Of a stretch of DNA of 64,000 nt, positions 42,640-51,011 are shown piece by piece. Numbering within the stretch: the stretch's first letter is position 1; the number at the start of each line of letters is the position of its first letter. The stretch covers positions 62,001 through 126,000 of the forward strand of contig NZ_FNRO01000008.1 of NCBI RefSeq assembly GCF_900107745.1. The letters are read 5' to 3'. Origin of the DNA: Variovorax sp. YR216. GTDB taxonomy: Bacteria; Pseudomonadota; Gammaproteobacteria; Burkholderiales; Burkholderiaceae_C. The translations under genes were made by a program, and so were the position numbers. The notes beneath the pieces are model-generated. The model saw nothing but the letters and a program-made list of their open reading frames with translations. It had not been told where the DNA came from and made no database searches.

Positions 42640-45042
42640 ATGAAACATCTGCCCACGCCTGCGTCGCCCATTGAATCGATCGATCCGGACGACCTCGACA
42701 ACAACACCAGTTCGAACGCCAGCCTTCACGAAGTCATCGCCGCGCGCATGCATCGCCGGCACCTGCTGCGCGGCGGCGTCGGTGCGCTGACCGCAGCGAC
42801 GCTCGGCCCGCTCGCGCTGTCCGCCTGCGGCGGCGGTGGAAACAACGGATTCATTCCGCCGGCGGCGGCAGCGCCTTCTCCGGCGCCCGCGCCGGCACCA
42901 GCCCCGGCACCCGCAGCCGCCGATCCCAAGCTTGGCTTCAACGCCGTCGCCAAGGACCTTGCCGACCGGGTCACGGTGCCGGCCGGCTACACCGCCACGG
43001 TGATCTACGCCACCGGCGACTCGATCGACCCGGCCGTGACCGACTACAGGAACGACGGCACCGACGACAACTTCGGCCGCCGCAGTGGCGACCACCACGA
43101 CGGCATGCACTACTTCGGCCTCGACGCCATCGGCAAGCCGACCCTCACGTCCAACGACCGCGCGCTGATGGCGATCAACCACGAGGCGATCAACGGCACG
43201 GTGGTCTTCATGCATGCGAGCGGCCAGACCAACTCCAGTTCCAGCGCCGGCCCGCGCCCCGAAGCCGAAGCGCTCAAGGAAGTCGAGGCGCACGGCGCAT
43301 CGGTGGTCGAGATCGCCAAGTCGGGCGGCAAGTTCGCGGTGGTCAAGAACTCGGCGTTCAACCGCCGCATCACGCCGCGCACGCCGATGGCCTTCGGCGG
43401 TCCGGCGCGCGGCTCGGCGCTGCTGAAGACCGCCTATTCGCCGGCCGGCACCGATACGCGCGGCATGATCGGCAACTGCGCCTCGGGCTACACGCCCTGG
43501 GGCACGTACCTCACCTGCGAGGAGAACTTCGCAGGCTTCTTCCGTCGCGGCTCGGCCGATGACGCGGCCCGCACCGCGAAGGAACTGCTTGCCTTCAAGC
43601 GCATCGGCCTTTCGCAAGGCGCAGGCGGCGGCCAGCGCTGGGCCACCGTCGTGCCGGCCGACGGCACGAGCACCGAGTACGCGCGCTGGGACACGAGCAA
43701 GCTCGGCGCCTCGACCGACGGCACCGACGATTTCCGCAACACCGTCAACACCTTCGGCTGGGTCGTGGAGATCGACCCCTACGACCCGAATTCGAAGCCG
43801 GTGAAGCACACCGGCCTCGGCCGCTTCGCGCACGAAGGCGCATGGCCGAGCAACCCGGTGGTCGGCAAGCCGCTGGCTTTCTACATGGGCGACGATTCGC
43901 GCAGCGAATACGTCTACAAGTACGTCTCCAAGGCCGTCTGGGCCGCTGCCGACGCGAACCCCGCAGACCGCCTCGCAACCGGTGCGAAGTACCTCGACGA
44001 CGGCACGCTCTATGCCGCGAAGTTCAACGCCGACGGCACCGGCACCTGGCTCAAGCTGGACCTGAGCAATCCCGCGATTTCGGGCAACAGCACCTACGCC
44101 TTCGCAGACCTCGCCGACGTGCTGGTCAATGCCCGCCTCGCCGCCGATGCGGCCGGCGCGACCAAGTGCGACCGCCCCGAGTGGACCGCCGTGAATCCGA
44201 AGAACGGCGAGATCTACATCACCATGACCGAGAACCCCGACCGCGGATCGGTGGGCACCACCAGCAGCAACAACCTGCCCAACCCCGACGTGGACCCGGC
44301 CTTCCCGCGCTACTGGCTCGACAACAAGGGCGTCTCCACGCAGAACGCGTCGGCCACCACGCTCAAGGGCAATGTGAACGGGCAGGTGATGCGCATCCGC
44401 GAGACCGACAGCGACGCGTCGGCCACCACCTTCAACTGGGACATCTACCTCTTCGGCAGCCAGGCCAAGGCCGACGCCGGACTCGACGACGTCAACTACC
44501 AGAAGAACGTGAACCTGTCGGGCCTCTCGGACTTCAACGACCTCTCCAAGCCCGACGGCTGCTGGTTCTCGCGCGCGAGCGGCATCCTGTGGATCCAGAC
44601 CGACGACAACGCCTACACCGATGTCAGCAACTGCATGCTGCTGGCGGCCGTTCCGGGCCAGTACGGCGACGGCGGCAAGATCGACGTGGTGAACCAGGCC
44701 AACGGCAAGCCCGGCTCGGCAGGCACCGGACCGGTCACGGTGACCACCTATGCGGGCAAGAAGATGAACGACACCATCTTCAAGCGCTTCCTGACCGCCC
44801 CACTGGGCGCGGAGGTCACCGGCCTCGCGGAGTCGCCCGATGGCAAGGCGCTGTTCATCAACATCCAGCACCCGGGTGAAAACACGGCCGCGGCCAACAT
44901 CGCGGATCCGAGCAAGTTCGAAAGCCACTGGCCCGGCAACGGCGCCGGCGTGGCCGCCTACGGACCAGGTGGAACCACCGCACGGCCGCGTTCGGCGACG
45001 GTGATGATCACCAAGGACGACGGCGGCGTGATCGGACTCTGA
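42640..45042 (+). CDS. PhoX family phosphatase (DUF839), Tat-exported
   Basis: An 800-residue PhoX-type protein; characterised PhoX enzymes are calcium- and iron-dependent alkaline phosphatases. The N-terminal acidic stretch (DDLDNNTSSN) is typical of the family. A twin-arginine signal follows at residues 39-40 (HRRHLLRGG) and the hydrophobic core ends in LSACGGGG, a possible lipobox around C63. A proline/alanine-rich spacer comes next. The mature domain contains GDHHDGMHYFGLD, INHEAING, WGTYLTCEENFAGFF and NIQHPGE near the C-terminus. ATG 42640 is chosen because the acidic N-terminus is conserved. Substrate specificity is not certain. Confidence 0.9.
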   Translation: MKHLPTPASPIESIDPDDLDNNTSSNASLHEVIAARMHRRHLLRGGVGALTAATLGPLALSACGGGGNNGFIPPAAAAPSPAPAPAPAPAPAAADPKLGFNAVAKDLADRVTVPAGYTATVIYATGDSIDPAVTDYRNDGTDDNFGRRSGDHHDGMHYFGLDAIGKPTLTSNDRALMAINHEAINGTVVFMHASGQTNSSSSAGPRPEAEALKEVEAHGASVVEIAKSGGKFAVVKNSAFNRRITPRTPMAFGGPARGSALLKTAYSPAGTDTRGMIGNCASGYTPWGTYLTCEENFAGFFRRGSADDAARTAKELLAFKRIGLSQGAGGGQRWATVVPADGTSTEYARWDTSKLGASTDGTDDFRNTVNTFGWVVEIDPYDPNSKPVKHTGLGRFAHEGAWPSNPVVGKPLAFYMGDDSRSEYVYKYVSKAVWAAADANPADRLATGAKYLDDGTLYAAKFNADGTGTWLKLDLSNPAISGNSTYAFADLADVLVNARLAADAAGATKCDRPEWTAVNPKNGEIYITMTENPDRGSVGTTSSNNLPNPDVDPAFPRYWLDNKGVSTQNASATTLKGNVNGQVMRIRETDSDASATTFNWDIYLFGSQAKADAGLDDVNYQKNVNLSGLSDFNDLSKPDGCWFSRASGILWIQTDDNAYTDVSNCMLLAAVPGQYGDGGKIDVVNQANGKPGSAGTGPVTVTTYAGKKMNDTIFKRFLTAPLGAEVTGLAESPDGKALFINIQHPGENTAAANIADPSKFESHWPGNGAGVAAYGPGGTTARPRSATVMITKDDGGVIGL

Positions 45043-45050
45043 AGCCGCCA

Positions 45051-45170
45051 GGGGCCGGCGAAGCCAGGCCCGTTGGTGAAACACCGCGGATCCGGCTTCG
45101 CCGGTCCGCCGGTGTTGCCCCCGGAAGGGGGTGCCCGAGCGACACGAAGTGCGCGAGGCTGGGGGCGAAC
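45051..45170. repeat. Intergenic hairpin repeat (copy E)
   Basis: A complete copy lies between the convergent PhoX and mltA genes, starting GGCCGGCGAAGCCAGGCCCG and ending GCGAGGCTGGGGGCGA just before the mltA stop. Near-complementary arms flank the central CGGATCCGGCTTCGCCGGTCC part. It may double as a transcription terminator, since no other is seen. Confidence 0.87.
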
Positions 45171-45171
45171 T

Positions 45172-46311
45172 TCATTTAGGCCAGAGGGCCCAGAGGCGCA
45201 AGGGTTGGTTCATGCGGGCAGCCACACGGCCCGCCTCGGCGCCGGTACCCGCGAAATAGTCGGCCCGCACTGCGCCGACGATCGCACTGCCGGTGTCCTG
45301 CGCGACCACCAGCTTCGCCAGCGAAAGCGCCGGCCCCGGCGATGCGAGCCAGACGGGCGTGCCATAGGGAATGCTGTCGCGGTCGACCGCGATCGAGCGC
45401 CCCGGCGTCAGCGGCACGCCCTGCGCGCCGACCGGCCCGGAAGCCGCATCGACTTCGCTCAAGGCTTCCTCCCTGAAGAACACGTACCGCGGATTGCTCC
45501 ACAGCAGCGGCTGCAGGCGCTGCGGGTTCTGCGCCACCCACTGCTTGGTGTCGTCGGGCCATGCGCTGATCTTCGTCACGCCCTGGCTGATGAGCCATTG
45601 CTGCACGCTGCGATAGGGCTGCTCGTTGGTCGCCGCGAAGGCCACGCGAACCACGTGCTGCAGGCCATCCGGCTCGGTCATGCGCAAGCGCCCGGAGCCC
45701 TGGATATGCAGCATGAGGACGTCGATCGGATCGGCGAGCCACGCGATCTCGCGGCCGCGCAGCGCGGCCTGGGCCTGCGGCAGCGTGTCGATCTCCTGCC
45801 GCGTGTACCACGGCCGCTTCGGCACCAGCCCCGCCGGCGCCTGGTAGAGCGGATAGATGTTCGTCGCGGTCGGGCGGCGCGTCGCCTCGAACACCGGCTC
45901 GTAGTAGCTGGTGAGCTTGCCGTCGGTCGGGCCGGTGTACGCCTCGACGCGATAGGGCTGCAGGCGCTGCATCATCCATTCGCGCTGCTCGTCGTTCTCG
46001 GCCAGCGACAGTTGCCGGACTTCGCGGCACAAGGGCGCGAAGGCCGCGTTGGGCCGTGCGCAGTTGGTGATCATCGCGATCCAGCCTTCATGCAGCGCGT
46101 CATCGTTGAAGCCCGGAAGCTCCGACCATGCGACAGGCACCCAGCGGCTCTTGGGATGCGCGAGCGAACCGGTGAGCGGACCGAGATCGCGCGGCGGCGT
46201 GGTGACCGGCGGCGTCTGCGAAGTCCATTCGGGCTGCCGGGTGCCGGTGGAACAGGCGGCGAGCGTTGCTACGATCGCGAGCCCAACCAGCCACTGGAGT
46301 CCATTTTTCAT
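45172..46311 (-). CDS. mltA: Membrane-bound lytic murein transglycosylase A
   Basis: A 379-residue outer-membrane lipoprotein that cleaves peptidoglycan glycan strands with formation of 1,6-anhydro ends. The signal peptide ends in a lipobox LAAC with Cys20. The MltA domain (YTGPTDGKLTSYYEPVFEA, IQGSGRLRM) is followed by the C-terminal 3D domain with the catalytic aspartate in VVAQDTGSAIVGAVRADYF. ATG 46311 overlaps by two bases the start codon of a tiny divergent gene. Confidence 0.95.
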   Translation of the reverse strand: MKNGLQWLVGLAIVATLAACSTGTRQPEWTSQTPPVTTPPRDLGPLTGSLAHPKSRWVPVAWSELPGFNDDALHEGWIAMITNCARPNAAFAPLCREVRQLSLAENDEQREWMMQRLQPYRVEAYTGPTDGKLTSYYEPVFEATRRPTATNIYPLYQAPAGLVPKRPWYTRQEIDTLPQAQAALRGREIAWLADPIDVLMLHIQGSGRLRMTEPDGLQHVVRVAFAATNEQPYRSVQQWLISQGVTKISAWPDDTKQWVAQNPQRLQPLLWSNPRYVFFREEALSEVDAASGPVGAQGVPLTPGRSIAVDRDSIPYGTPVWLASPGPALSLAKLVVAQDTGSAIVGAVRADYFAGTGAEAGRVAARMNQPLRLWALWPK

Positions 46312-46468
46312 GGGTCTGATTTTGCTTGAAGCCCTTGCCGCTGGAATCGTGTTCATCCTCATCATCTGGTGGACCATGTTCTCGGGCCGCAAGCGCGGCG
46401 AGCTGCGCGATGACGAGCCAGCGGCAGGCGGCGCGCCCGCGCGCGACGAGCCGCCGGGGCGCGACTGA
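46310..46468 (+). CDS. Small single-helix membrane protein
   Basis: A 52-residue open frame starts at ATG 46310, overlapping the divergent mltA start codon, with GGAG about 10 bp upstream. It encodes one strong membrane helix (LEALAAGIVFILIIWWTMF, residues 6-24) followed by a basic then acidic tail (SGRKRGELRDDEP). The clean helix-plus-charged-tail layout and the ribosome binding site argue for a real gene; I know of no assigned function. It could be a small envelope regulator or part of an uncharacterised complex. Confidence 0.6.
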   Translation: MGLILLEALAAGIVFILIIWWTMFSGRKRGELRDDEPAAGGAPARDEPPGRD

Positions 46469-46672
46469 CACTGTCGTTCGATGCCGCGTGGATGTGTCGG
46501 CGCACATCCCGCGCGCTACGTTTTCAATAGCGAAACTGTCAATTCTGGCGCAGCCCGTGGGGCATCGATGCGCGCCGCGTGTTACATGCCGAAACCGCGG
46601 CAACGGCTCGAAGCCCCTTTGCGCTCCGGATAATCGATCGGCCTTTTTCCATCATCCAAAGGAAGGACTCCA

Positions 46673-47335
46673 ATGAAAAAAATCGTACTTGCCACCTGCG
46701 CCGCGGTGTACCTGCTCGCGGGCTGCGCGGACATGAGCGAATCGCAGAAGAGCACGGCCACGACCACCGGCATCGGCGCCGGTATCGGCGCGCTGGCGGG
46801 CGCGGCGATCGGCTCCGCCACGGGTCACAGTGCAGGCACCGGTGCGGCGATCGGCGCGCTGGCGGGCGCGGGGGGCGGCTACCTGTGGTCGCAGCGCATG
46901 GAGAACCAGAAGCGCCAGATGGAAGCCGCCACGCGCGGCACCGGTGTCGCAGTGACGCAGACGCAGAACAACGAGCTCAAGCTCGCGATTCCGAGCGACA
47001 TCTCCTTCGATGTCGGCCGCTCGGTGATCAAGCCGAACTTCTCGCCGATCCTCGACCAGTTCGCGCAGGGCCTGCGCAACAACCCGAACGCCGAAGTCCG
47101 GATCATCGGGCACACCGACAGCACCGGCACCGATGCCATCAACGATCCGCTGTCGATCCAGCGCGCGGCCGCCACGCGCGACTACCTCGTCTCGCGCGGC
47201 GTGTCGCCCACGGCCTTCAAGATCGACGGCCGCGGCTCGCGCGAACCGGTGGCCGACAACAGCACGCCCGCAGGCCGTGCACAAAACCGCCGCGTGGAAA
47301 TCTACGTCGGCGAAAGGCAAGCAGGACAGGGCTGA
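46673..47335 (+). CDS. OmpA family lipoprotein (YiaD-like)
   Basis: A 220-residue outer-membrane lipoprotein: signal peptide with lipobox LAGC at 15-18, a glycine-zipper stretch (about 33-70; GIGAGIGALAGAAIGSATG), and a C-terminal OmpA domain that binds peptidoglycan non-covalently (FDVGRSVIKPNF, IIGHTDSTGTDAIN, NRRVEIYV). AAGGAAGGA precedes the ATG. The 204 bp upstream show no clear feature. It likely contributes to envelope integrity. Confidence 0.93.
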   Translation: MKKIVLATCAAVYLLAGCADMSESQKSTATTTGIGAGIGALAGAAIGSATGHSAGTGAAIGALAGAGGGYLWSQRMENQKRQMEAATRGTGVAVTQTQNNELKLAIPSDISFDVGRSVIKPNFSPILDQFAQGLRNNPNAEVRIIGHTDSTGTDAINDPLSIQRAAATRDYLVSRGVSPTAFKIDGRGSREPVADNSTPAGRAQNRRVEIYVGERQAGQG

Positions 47336-47354
47336 CCCCCGGCTCGGACGCGCG

Positions 47355-47981
47355 TCAGATCCCTCGGAGCAGGTTGGCGAGCTCGACGGCCGACTTCACT
47401 TCCATCTTCTCGAACACGCGCGCGCGGTGGACCTCCACCGTGCGCACGCTGATCGAGAGCTGATCGGCGATCAGCTTGTTGGGCAATCCCTCGATCACGC
47501 AGTGCATGACGTCGCGTTCGCGATCCGTGAGCTCGTCGATGCGCCTCTTCAACACCTGGCGCGTGCGCTGCGCCTCGATGGCGCGCACCGACGCGCCGAG
47601 CGCATGCTCGATGCGGTCGACCAGCGCGTTGTCCGAAAAGGGCTTTTCGCAGAAATCGAAGGCGCCGCGCTTGACCGCATCGACGGCCGTCGGCACGTCC
47701 GCATGGCCGGTCAGGAAGATCACCGGCAGCGTCTCCAAGAGGCCGCGCTCTGCAAGGCGGTCGAACAGGACCAGCCCGCTGGTGCCGGGCATGCGCACGT
47801 CGAGCAGCAGGCAATGCGGCTGGGCGCGCAGCGGCTCCTCGGCCAGGTACGCCTCGAAGGCCTCCGCGCTGGGAAAGCTCTCGCTGGCGAGACGGCGCGA
47901 ACGCAGCAGCCAGGCCAGCGCCTCGCGCACGCTGGCATCGTCGTCGACGATGAAGATCAGGGCATCAATGAGAGGTTGCAT
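47355..47981 (-). CDS. FixJ/NarL-type response regulator
   Basis: A 208-residue two-component regulator. The receiver domain (about 1-120) has the acidic pocket at D13-D14, phosphorylation site D61 in LLLDVRMPG, T91 in FLTGHADVP and K113 in CEKPF. The C-terminal LuxR-type helix-turn-helix (about 145-205; LTDRERDVMHCVIEG, LSISVRTVEVHRARVFEKM) binds DNA. Its partner is probably the histidine kinase encoded upstream, from which it is separated by a repeat element. Confidence 0.94.
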   Translation of the reverse strand: MQPLIDALIFIVDDDASVREALAWLLRSRRLASESFPSAEAFEAYLAEEPLRAQPHCLLLDVRMPGTSGLVLFDRLAERGLLETLPVIFLTGHADVPTAVDAVKRGAFDFCEKPFSDNALVDRIEHALGASVRAIEAQRTRQVLKRRIDELTDRERDVMHCVIEGLPNKLIADQLSISVRTVEVHRARVFEKMEVKSAVELANLLRGI

Positions 47982-48012
47982 AGAAATGGAGTTTCCAACC
48001 AGCGCAGCGCAC

Positions 48013-48095
48013 GCCAGGGCACCCGCGGAACCGGCTTCGCCGGGCCGCCGGGTGCGCCCCCGGAGAGGGGGAGCGCCGAAGGCGCATGGGGGTGA
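48013..48095. repeat. Intergenic hairpin repeat (copy F) between kinase and regulator genes
   Basis: A shorter, diverged copy (CGCGGAACCGGCTTCGCCGG, a CCCCCGGAGAGGGGG hairpin, then GCGCCGAAGGCGC) sits just downstream of the kinase stop codon. It separates kinase and regulator genes, which otherwise would be adjacent. Confidence 0.78.
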
Positions 48096-48098
48096 ACA

Positions 48099-50162
48099 TC
48101 ACTTGACCGGCAGCGTGAAACGGAAGACCGTGCCGCGTGGCTGCTGCGGCTCGAAGATCAGCACGCCGCCGTGCTGCTCGACCACGGTGCGACACAGGCT
48201 CAGGCCCAGGCCCATGCCGTCCGAGCGGGTGGTGAAGAAAGGCGTGAACAGGCGCGCCGCCACATCGGCGCCGATGCCGGCGCCGAAGTCCGTCACCGAG
48301 AACTCGAGCCAGCGGCGCGCATCGGCCGGCGTGCCCGCCTCGCCGCCGCGGCCGATCGCGCCCGCGCGAACCACCTTGATGCGCAGCACACGTTCGGTCA
48401 ACTCTGGCACGTCCATCGCCTGCATGCCGTTGCGGGCGAGATTGAGCAACACCTGCTCGACCAGCGTGCGATCGCAATAGACCATGGGCAGACGCTCATC
48501 GAGCACGACCTCGAGGTCGACGCCGAGCTTGCGTGCCTGCAGCCGCACCAGCGGCAGCACCGCATCGATGAGCGCCTGCGGCGCGACCGCCTCGCGCGTG
48601 CGGTCGCGCCGCCGTACGAAGTCGTGAACGCTGCGGATCACCTGTCCCGCGCGATCGGCCTGCTCGGCGATGCGGCGCACCGCCATCGCGACATCGTCAT
48701 GGTCGCTGTCGCCCGACGGGCCCTTGGCCTCCAGCAGATTCAGCGAGCCGGTCGCATAGCTGGCGATGGCCGCGAGCGGCTGTGTCAGCTCATGGCTGAG
48801 CAGCGACGCCATTTCACCGACGGTGGCGAGCCGCGCGCTGGCCTGCAGCCGCTCCTGGCTCGCGCGCGACAGTTCCTCGACGCGGCGCTGCTCGCTGATG
48901 TCGATGAACGCGCTCATCCAGCCGGCCTGAAAACCATGCGCGTTGATGAGCGGCGCCTCGAAGATCAGCACCGGAAAGCGGCTGCCGTCCTTGCGCATGA
49001 AGACCGACTCGAAGCCCTCCCGCGGCGGCACCGCGCCGGCCAGGCGCACGGCCTGCCGGTGCTGGTACTCGTGCGCGAGCTCGGTCGGCCAGTAAGGCGC
49101 CTCGAGATCGCTGTTCATGAGCTCTTCGGCGCTGAAGCCGACCATCTCGCAGAACGCCGGATTCACGTAGGTGATGCGCCCCTGCAGGTCGCGCGCCCGC
49201 AGGCCGGTGATGACCGAGTCCTCCATGGCCTTGCGGAAGCCGAGCGCATCGGCGAGGTCCTCCTCCGCGCGCTGGCGGCGCCGCGTATCGCGCGCAAGAA
49301 GCACCAGCACCGACACCAGTGCGATCGAGATGCCGGTGACCAGCGCGGTGAGCACGTTCGGAAAAAGGTCCGGCACCGCGCGCCAGCCGTCGACGCGCAA
49401 CATCACCGGCGCGCCGGGCAGATCGACCAGTTGCTGGGCGGTGAAAACGCGCGTGCCCATGCGGCGCTGCGCGCCGATCGCCACCAGGCGCGTGCCGTCG
49501 ATTTCGGTGAAGGCGACTTCCTGGCCCCGGCTGAGCGTCGGCGCGACGAGCTCGATCAGGATGTCGCGCAGCGAGTAGGCCGCCACGAGGTAGCTGCCGC
49601 CCTCGACCGGCAGGCACATCTCCATGACCTCGAGGCCGCTGCCTTGCGCGATCGCGATGTAGTGACTCGGCGAGAACGCAGGCGCGCCGAGCTTGCGTGC
49701 GGTGACGCAGGCGAGGGCGACGTCGGGGAAGCTCTCCGAGCGGTGCTGGTCATCGAAGATGCGGCGGCGGTACGGCGTGTCGGACGCCGCAAGCGTGCGC
49801 ATCTTCGGATCGAGCCATTCCAGCCGCAGCCATTCGCGGTGCTCGCGCAGAAGCGCCGTGGCGCGCGCTTCCCACTGCTCGGCGTTGACGCCGCCGGCCA
49901 GCGAGGCGCGCAGGGTCTGCGCATTGCGCTGAAGGTCGCCGCGAAGGTCCGCCACCGCGTCGGCGGTGTCGCGCTCCAGCACCGACTGCGTCTGCTCGAT
50001 CTCATGCCGGCCCGCGAGCCAGACCACGGTCACCAGCAGCGCCAGGACAAGGATCGCCAGCAGCACCCACAGGAACCACCGCCGCCACACCGAGCGCAGA
50101 AAGCGCAGCCGCGCAAATGCGGGCCGCAGCGCGCGGGAGACTGGCAACGTGGGCGCGGACAC
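48099..50162 (-). CDS. Membrane-bound PAS sensor histidine kinase (DctB-like)
   Basis: A 687-residue kinase from GTG 50162, the only plausible start near the nitrilase stop (15 bp upstream). Membrane helices at about 30-50 and 266-290 bracket a periplasmic sensor domain of roughly 215 residues, as in DctB. A PAS domain (about 310-430) with YVNPAFCEMVGFS comes next. The phospho-acceptor H457 lies in SHELTQPLAAIASYA, and the ATPase part shows NLARNGMQAM, DFGAGIG and GMGLGLSLCRTVVEQHGG. The stimulus is unknown. The FixJ-type regulator downstream is the likely partner. Confidence 0.92.
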   Translation of the reverse strand: MSAPTLPVSRALRPAFARLRFLRSVWRRWFLWVLLAILVLALLVTVVWLAGRHEIEQTQSVLERDTADAVADLRGDLQRNAQTLRASLAGGVNAEQWEARATALLREHREWLRLEWLDPKMRTLAASDTPYRRRIFDDQHRSESFPDVALACVTARKLGAPAFSPSHYIAIAQGSGLEVMEMCLPVEGGSYLVAAYSLRDILIELVAPTLSRGQEVAFTEIDGTRLVAIGAQRRMGTRVFTAQQLVDLPGAPVMLRVDGWRAVPDLFPNVLTALVTGISIALVSVLVLLARDTRRRQRAEEDLADALGFRKAMEDSVITGLRARDLQGRITYVNPAFCEMVGFSAEELMNSDLEAPYWPTELAHEYQHRQAVRLAGAVPPREGFESVFMRKDGSRFPVLIFEAPLINAHGFQAGWMSAFIDISEQRRVEELSRASQERLQASARLATVGEMASLLSHELTQPLAAIASYATGSLNLLEAKGPSGDSDHDDVAMAVRRIAEQADRAGQVIRSVHDFVRRRDRTREAVAPQALIDAVLPLVRLQARKLGVDLEVVLDERLPMVYCDRTLVEQVLLNLARNGMQAMDVPELTERVLRIKVVRAGAIGRGGEAGTPADARRWLEFSVTDFGAGIGADVAARLFTPFFTTRSDGMGLGLSLCRTVVEQHGGVLIFEPQQPRGTVFRFTLPVK

Positions 50163-50176
50163 CGGCTTGCTTTGCT

Positions 50177-50992
50177 TCAGAGCACGCAGTGGGACAGTGC
50201 AGGCAGTTGGGCGCGTGCGCGCTCGACCTGCTGCGCATCGATGTCGAACAGCACCACGGCCTCGTCCACGTGCTGCTGCGCGACGACGGTGCCCCACGGG
50301 TCCACCACCATCGACTGGCCCCAGGTCTGCCGCCCGTTCTCGTGCTTGCCGCCCTGCGCGGGCGCCACCACCCAGGCAAGGTTCTCGATCGCCCGCGCGC
50401 GCAGCAGCACCTCCCAGTGGGCGGCGCCGGTGGTGCGGGTGAACGCGCTGGGCACGAGCATCAGCTCCGCGCCCTCGCGCGCAAGCGTTCGATAGAGCTC
50501 GGGAAAGCGCAGGTCATAGCAGACGCTGAGGCCCACGCGCCAGCTGTGGCCGTCGCGCGATGGCAGGTCGAACAGCACCGGCTTGCTGCCCGGCGCGATC
50601 ACGCGGCGTTCGTCGTAGCGCTCGCGGCCGTTGTCGAAATAGAAGAGATGGATCTTGTCGTAGCGTGCGACGCATGCGCCCTCGGGCGAATACACGAGCG
50701 AGCTGTTGAACACATGGCTGTCGTCGTCCGTCTCCAGCGGCAGCGTGCCGCCGACGATCCACAGGCCGAACTCGCGCGCAGCATCGGCCAGGAAGTTCTG
50801 CACCGTGCCCGTGCCGGCCGTCTCGCGCAGCCCGAGCTTGTCGGTATCGCGCGCGCCCATCATGCAGAAGTACTCGGGCAGGACGGCCAGTTCGGCGCCC
50901 GCCTCTGCGGCTTCTGCGAGCAGCGAGTGGGCGCGCGCGAGATTGGCCTCGCGCTCGATGGCCGACACCATCTGGATTGCAGCGACTCTCAT
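50177..50992 (-). CDS. Nitrilase superfamily carbon-nitrogen hydrolase (Nit1/deaminated glutathione amidase-like)
   Basis: A 271-residue amidase with the complete catalytic triad: E40 in LPEYF, K113 in YDKIHLF and C158 in SVCYDLRFPELY. The sequence resembles the Nit1 group, which hydrolyses deaminated glutathione as a metabolite-repair enzyme. It follows yhdP by 19 bp, an arrangement common in proteobacteria (where tldD often comes next). The alternative is an omega-amidase of broader specificity. Confidence 0.9.
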   Translation of the reverse strand: MRVAAIQMVSAIEREANLARAHSLLAEAAEAGAELAVLPEYFCMMGARDTDKLGLRETAGTGTVQNFLADAAREFGLWIVGGTLPLETDDDSHVFNSSLVYSPEGACVARYDKIHLFYFDNGRERYDERRVIAPGSKPVLFDLPSRDGHSWRVGLSVCYDLRFPELYRTLAREGAELMLVPSAFTRTTGAAHWEVLLRARAIENLAWVVAPAQGGKHENGRQTWGQSMVVDPWGTVVAQQHVDEAVVLFDIDAQQVERARAQLPALSHCVL

Positions 50993-51011
50993 GTGTGATG
51001 ACTCCTTGTCC

